A stretch of DNA of 43,213 nucleotides, taken from Clostridiaceae bacterium. Lineage in GTDB: Bacteria; Bacillota; Clostridia; DSM-8532. The notes under the pieces are model-generated. The model was not told the DNA's origin, did no database searches, and was given only the letters and a program-made list of their open reading frames with translations. The stretch's first letter is position 1; each line of letters opens with the position of its first letter. The position numbers were made by a program, and so were the translations under genes. The stretch lies in NCBI GenBank assembly GCA_012520855.1, contig JAAYNO010000052.1, positions 1-43,213 on the forward strand, given 5' to 3'. This document shows, one piece after another, positions 40,521-43,213 of this stretch.

Positions 40521-41612
40521 TTTGGCACGGTAACCTAAGTTGTTGAGGATTTCCAGACCCAGGCTTCTTGATTTTTCATCCTCGAACTGTATTTCAAGGG
40601 CTCCCTCGTCGGATTCCCTGTTATGCAGTATTCCGATGTTTTTAATGTTGATATTCTTTTCCGCCAGCGCGGTGGCTATTACAGCTATTATACCCGGCTT
40701 ATCGTCTACATCCACTACAATATCAAAGGTTTTATGATATAGATTCTTCCCTTCCGCGAAGCTATTCCGAAGGTCTCTCGCAGAAGCGAAAAATCTTTCT
40801 ATGGTTTCCTTGTTTTCAGTCCGCAGGTTTTCTTCAAAGTCTTTCAAACCATTGAGTAAAGCCTTTAGTGTATCCAGTATAATATCCTTGTTCGACAAGC
40901 AGATACCAGACCAAAGCTCCGGTGATGAAGACGCAATTCTAGTTATATCCCTGAATCCGCCCGCGGCAATGGTTTTCATGATATTGTCAGGGCCGTCAAG
41001 CTGACCGACCAGATTTACAAGAAGAGATGCTATTACATGGGGAACGTGGCTGATCACCGCCGTTGCTCTGTCATGCTCAAAAGGAGTTATTTCTATGGGA
41101 ATAGCCCCCATGTTTTTTACCAGTTCTTTTAAAATATTAAGTGCTTTTTCGTCGGTCTTTTCATTTGGGGTCAGACAATAATACGCATTTTCAAAAAGAT
41201 TAGCCCTTGACGCTGCAAAACCAGACTTTTCGGAGCCAGCCAGAGGATGACCTCCGATGAAAGGATTCGCAATACCCATTTCATTGACTATTGAGATAAC
41301 ATCCATTTTTGTGCTGCCCGCATCAGTCAGTATGCAATGGGGTTGTATACTGCCCGAAAGCTCATTTATAACATCCTTCATAGCAAAAACGGGGACACAT
41401 AAAAATATGACATCGCAATCACTGAAGCCGTCTTTTAAGCTTAATGAATATTCATCTATTGCTTTTTCGGATAATCCTGTTTCAAGAACTCTTTTATCCC
41501 TGTTCCAGGCTTTGATTATGTAGCCCTTACCATTTCGCTTCAATGCTTTGGCAATAGACCCGCCAATTAAGCCCAGCCCTATGATTCCGATTTTTTTTAC
41601 CGTCAATTCCAT
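40512..41612 (-). CDS. tyrA: Prephenate dehydrogenase with ACT domain
   Basis: The 366-aa enzyme starts at the ATG at 41612 (GGGAG 8 bp upstream; an ATG five codons before overlaps the site). The NAD-binding GIIGLGLIGGSIA motif, TDAGSTKMDVI, FIGGHPLAGSEKSGF and THVPH-type ISHVPHVIASLLV are conserved prephenate dehydrogenase blocks. The C-terminal ACT domain (VDVDDKPGIIAVIATAL) should bind tyrosine or phenylalanine for feedback control. No other aromatic pathway gene lies nearby. Confidence 0.94.
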   Translation of the reverse strand: MELTVKKIGIIGLGLIGGSIAKALKRNGKGYIIKAWNRDKRVLETGLSEKAIDEYSLSLKDGFSDCDVIFLCVPVFAMKDVINELSGSIQPHCILTDAGSTKMDVISIVNEMGIANPFIGGHPLAGSEKSGFAASRANLFENAYYCLTPNEKTDEKALNILKELVKNMGAIPIEITPFEHDRATAVISHVPHVIASLLVNLVGQLDGPDNIMKTIAAGGFRDITRIASSSPELWSGICLSNKDIILDTLKALLNGLKDFEENLRTENKETIERFFASARDLRNSFAEGKNLYHKTFDIVVDVDDKPGIIAVIATALAEKNINIKNIGILHNRESDEGALEIQFEDEKSRSLGLEILNNLGYRAKSK

Positions 41613-41647
41613 ACTACGTTCTCCCATACAGAGAAATTATCCTCATA

Positions 41648-41673
41648 AGATTCTTCGCTTCGCTCAGAATGAC
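41648..41673. repeat. Dispersed repeat copy between nudF and tyrA
   Basis: Identical to the copy at 13266 over 26 bp (agattcttcgcttcgctcag... ending gac), 78 kb-independent of gene content: it lies in the 78-bp nudF-tyrA gap. Confidence 0.85.
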
Positions 41674-41690
41674 ACTATTTCAACAAGTCT

Positions 41691-42230
41691 CTATTTGCTT
41701 CTGTTCAGAAGCCTTGAAGCAAACAGTATACCCGCAACAGTCTTGCCGTCGTTTATTGTCCCTTCATCTATCATTGCCAATGCATCTTCGATCTTATAGG
41801 CTTTGGAAGATATAAACTCGTCTTCATCAGGTGTTGCTTCACCTTTTTCGAGGTCTGTTGCCAAATAAATATGCAAAATCTCGTCTGCGAAAGCAGGTGC
41901 GGGATAAAGAGATAATACTTTTTCAAGCTTCTTTGCACTGTACCCTGTTTCTTCCTTCAGCTCCCTTTCTGCGCAGGCTTCAGGATCCTCTCCATACTCA
42001 AGCTTGCCTGCGGGAAGCTCAATAAAGGTCTTTTCAGCCGCCTTTCTGAACTGTTCGACCAAAACGATGCAATCATCGATTATGGGGATTATAACAGCCG
42101 CTCCGGGGTTTCTAATAATATCCCTCGAAGCAATGTGGCCGTTGGGCAGCTCTACCGTAAGCTTCTCAACGTTGAAGATCGTCCCTTCATAAACAACCTT
42201 GCCAGAAAGTGTTTTCTCGCAATAATCCAT
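41691..42230 (-). CDS. nudF: Nudix hydrolase, ADP-ribose pyrophosphatase type
   Basis: The 179-aa enzyme has the Nudix box GKLEYGEDPEACAERELKEE followed by TG, in full GX5EX7REUXEEXGU form. VVYEGTIFNVEKLTVELPNG, RDIIRNPGAAVIIP and the PAPAFADEILHIYLA block match ADP-ribose pyrophosphatases, which split ADP-ribose to AMP and ribose 5-phosphate. GGAG precedes the ATG by 7 bp. It lies between proC and tyrA. Confidence 0.93.
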   Translation of the reverse strand: MDYCEKTLSGKVVYEGTIFNVEKLTVELPNGHIASRDIIRNPGAAVIIPIIDDCIVLVEQFRKAAEKTFIELPAGKLEYGEDPEACAERELKEETGYSAKKLEKVLSLYPAPAFADEILHIYLATDLEKGEATPDEDEFISSKAYKIEDALAMIDEGTINDGKTVAGILFASRLLNRSK

Positions 42231-42251
42231 ATCAGCACTCCAGACTTAAAT

Positions 42252-43058
42252 TTACTTTCCTATTTCCCTGGCCCTTCTTGTACATTCTTCCATTGCCGTC
42301 ATAACAGCATTTCTAAAACCTTCTCTTTCCAGTGCAGAAACTGCTTCAATAGTTGTGCCTGCCGGTGAGCATACCATGTCTTTTAATTCACCCGGGTGCT
42401 TTCCGGTATCCAATACCATTTTTGCTGAACCCAGCACAGCCTGGGCCGCAAACCGATAAGCACGGCTCCTTTGGATCCCCGATTTTACAGCAGCATCAGC
42501 CATTGCCTCGATCAACATAAATACATAGGCCGGGCTGCTTCCTGTCAGAGCTGTTACCTCGCTCATAAGGCTCTCCTCCAGCTCCTCTACCATGCCCGAA
42601 AAACTCAGGATCTTCATTATCAATTTCTTTTCATCATTAGTAATCAAGTCATCCCAGCTTACCAATGTCATTCCTTCGCTAACCAGCGCTGGGGTATTTG
42701 GCATGGTTCTTACCACTTTGGATCTATGTCCAAGTATATTCTTATAGTACTTTATTGAAAGACCTACTGCTACTGAAACAAGTATTTTTTCAGGGTAAAG
42801 GACCGGCTTGATATATTCCAGAACAGTATCACAATATTGGGGCTTAACAGCTAATACAATAATATCGCTATTGCTTACAAGACTTTTTGCGCTGTTTTCT
42901 TCCTTTATACCAAGCTCATTTGTGAGCTCTTTCAATAAGGGAGTATTAATATCAAATGCGCATAATGAGAATTCATTAACACTGTCATTTTTTGCAATGC
43001 TTCTTATCAATGCGCCTCCCATGTTTCCTACACCAATAAAACCTACTTTATATGCCAT
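42252..43058 (-). CDS. proC: Pyrroline-5-carboxylate reductase
   Basis: The protein has 268 aa from the ATG at 43058, which has AAAGGAG 8 bp upstream; the frame continues 30 codons further but runs into ruvB. N-terminal VGFIGVGNMGGALI binds NAD(P)H, VVRTMPNTPALVSEGMT is the substrate loop, and ALTGSSPAYVFMLIEAMADA and HPGELKDMVCSPAGTTIEAV are family signatures. It makes proline from pyrroline-5-carboxylate. It follows ruvB by 19 bp. Confidence 0.96.
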   Translation of the reverse strand: MAYKVGFIGVGNMGGALIRSIAKNDSVNEFSLCAFDINTPLLKELTNELGIKEENSAKSLVSNSDIIVLAVKPQYCDTVLEYIKPVLYPEKILVSVAVGLSIKYYKNILGHRSKVVRTMPNTPALVSEGMTLVSWDDLITNDEKKLIMKILSFSGMVEELEESLMSEVTALTGSSPAYVFMLIEAMADAAVKSGIQRSRAYRFAAQAVLGSAKMVLDTGKHPGELKDMVCSPAGTTIEAVSALEREGFRNAVMTAMEECTRRAREIGK

Positions 43059-43077
43059 ACTCGACTCTCCTTTGAAA

Positions 43078-43213
43078 TCATCTGTCAAGAAGGGATATTT
43101 GTTCATTATCGGCATCCGTATACGGAATTCCCATATGCTGATATGCAAGACGAGTCGCCTTTCTGCCCCTGGGAGTTTTCTGTATGAATCCCAGTTGTAT
43201 CAGATATGGCTCC
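43078..43213 (-). CDS. ruvB: Holliday junction helicase RuvB, C-terminal end only
   Basis: The 44 visible codons read [20 protein letters not shown] followed by [18 protein letters not shown] and end LLDR before TGA. EPYLxQxGFIxRTPRGR is the invariant C-terminal winged-helix signature of RuvB, the AAA+ motor that drives branch migration with RuvA. The rest lies beyond the right edge. Confidence 0.93.
   Translation of the reverse strand, partial: EPYLIQLGFIQKTPRGRKATRLAYQHMGIPYTDADNEQISLLDR

Overview
The window reads as a chromosomal segment of a spore-forming Clostridia-type Firmicute. The signs are low to moderate GC, strong GGAGG-type ribosome sites with several GTG/TTG starts, RicT/YaaT and SpoIID-type sporulation proteins, a 2[4Fe-4S] ferredoxin, rubrerythrin, and the Bacillus-like order speA(yaaO)-tmk-yaaR-holB-yaaT-yabB. 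I see no prophage, transposase gene, CRISPR array or rRNA. The only mobile-looking DNA is short palindromic and dispersed repeats.

Layout. 1-11,245, minus strand: a long run beginning with an XRE-cupin regulator and potABCD (polyamine uptake), then an Orn/Lys/Arg decarboxylase, tmk, yaaR, holB and ricT. Further on come a separately promoted ferredoxin, a YabB/TrmN6 methyltransferase, an orphan fumarase beta subunit and a P-loop ATPase cut by the left edge. 11,264-14,330, minus: lepB, mgtC-like, yqeK, nadD, yccF. 14,434-17,882, minus: a self-contained cysteine-less HMA gene, then spoIID-like, lspA and rluD. 17,883-18,505: a gene-free stretch with two stem-loops, the second followed by a U-tract on the plus strand although no plus-strand gene precedes it. 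18,506-19,992, plus: rubrerythrin and a CofE-like ligase. 19,994-24,762, minus: a type IV pilus set (pilC, four small pilin-like or membrane proteins, pilT) ending in an RNase H gene. 24,815-27,028, minus: M3 oligoendopeptidase and a hypothetical gene.

27,352-30,235, plus: metA (Glu111 type, predicted to use acetyl-CoA), a possible 50-aa ORF, an Rrf2 regulator and metY. This amounts to homoserine acetylation plus direct sulfhydrylation with a Cys-containing local regulator. 30,369: tRNA-Arg(UCU) behind a consensus promoter. 31,358-35,844, plus: NAD-type glutamate dehydrogenase followed by a 1056-aa protein joining a sensor-like N-terminus, a PEP-synthase-type ATP-grasp module and a C-terminal nucleotidyltransferase. 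Then on minus come a GltS-type glutamate carrier, a PlsC acyltransferase with a zinc ribbon, a decayed region, tRNA-Ala(GGC), a hypothetical anchored protein, tyrA, nudF, proC and the 3' end of ruvB.

Themes: polyamine import and decarboxylation share a transcription unit with DNA-replication genes; glutamate catabolism (gdh) lies near a glutamate carrier; sulfur amino acid synthesis is a compact regulon. The best candidates for undescribed biology are the ATP-grasp/nucleotidyltransferase fusion beside gdh, the structured candidate RNA near 18.14-18.33 kb, the nested dyads and leader hairpin upstream of gdh, and GGGGACGG palindromes abutting or overlapping two stop codons.
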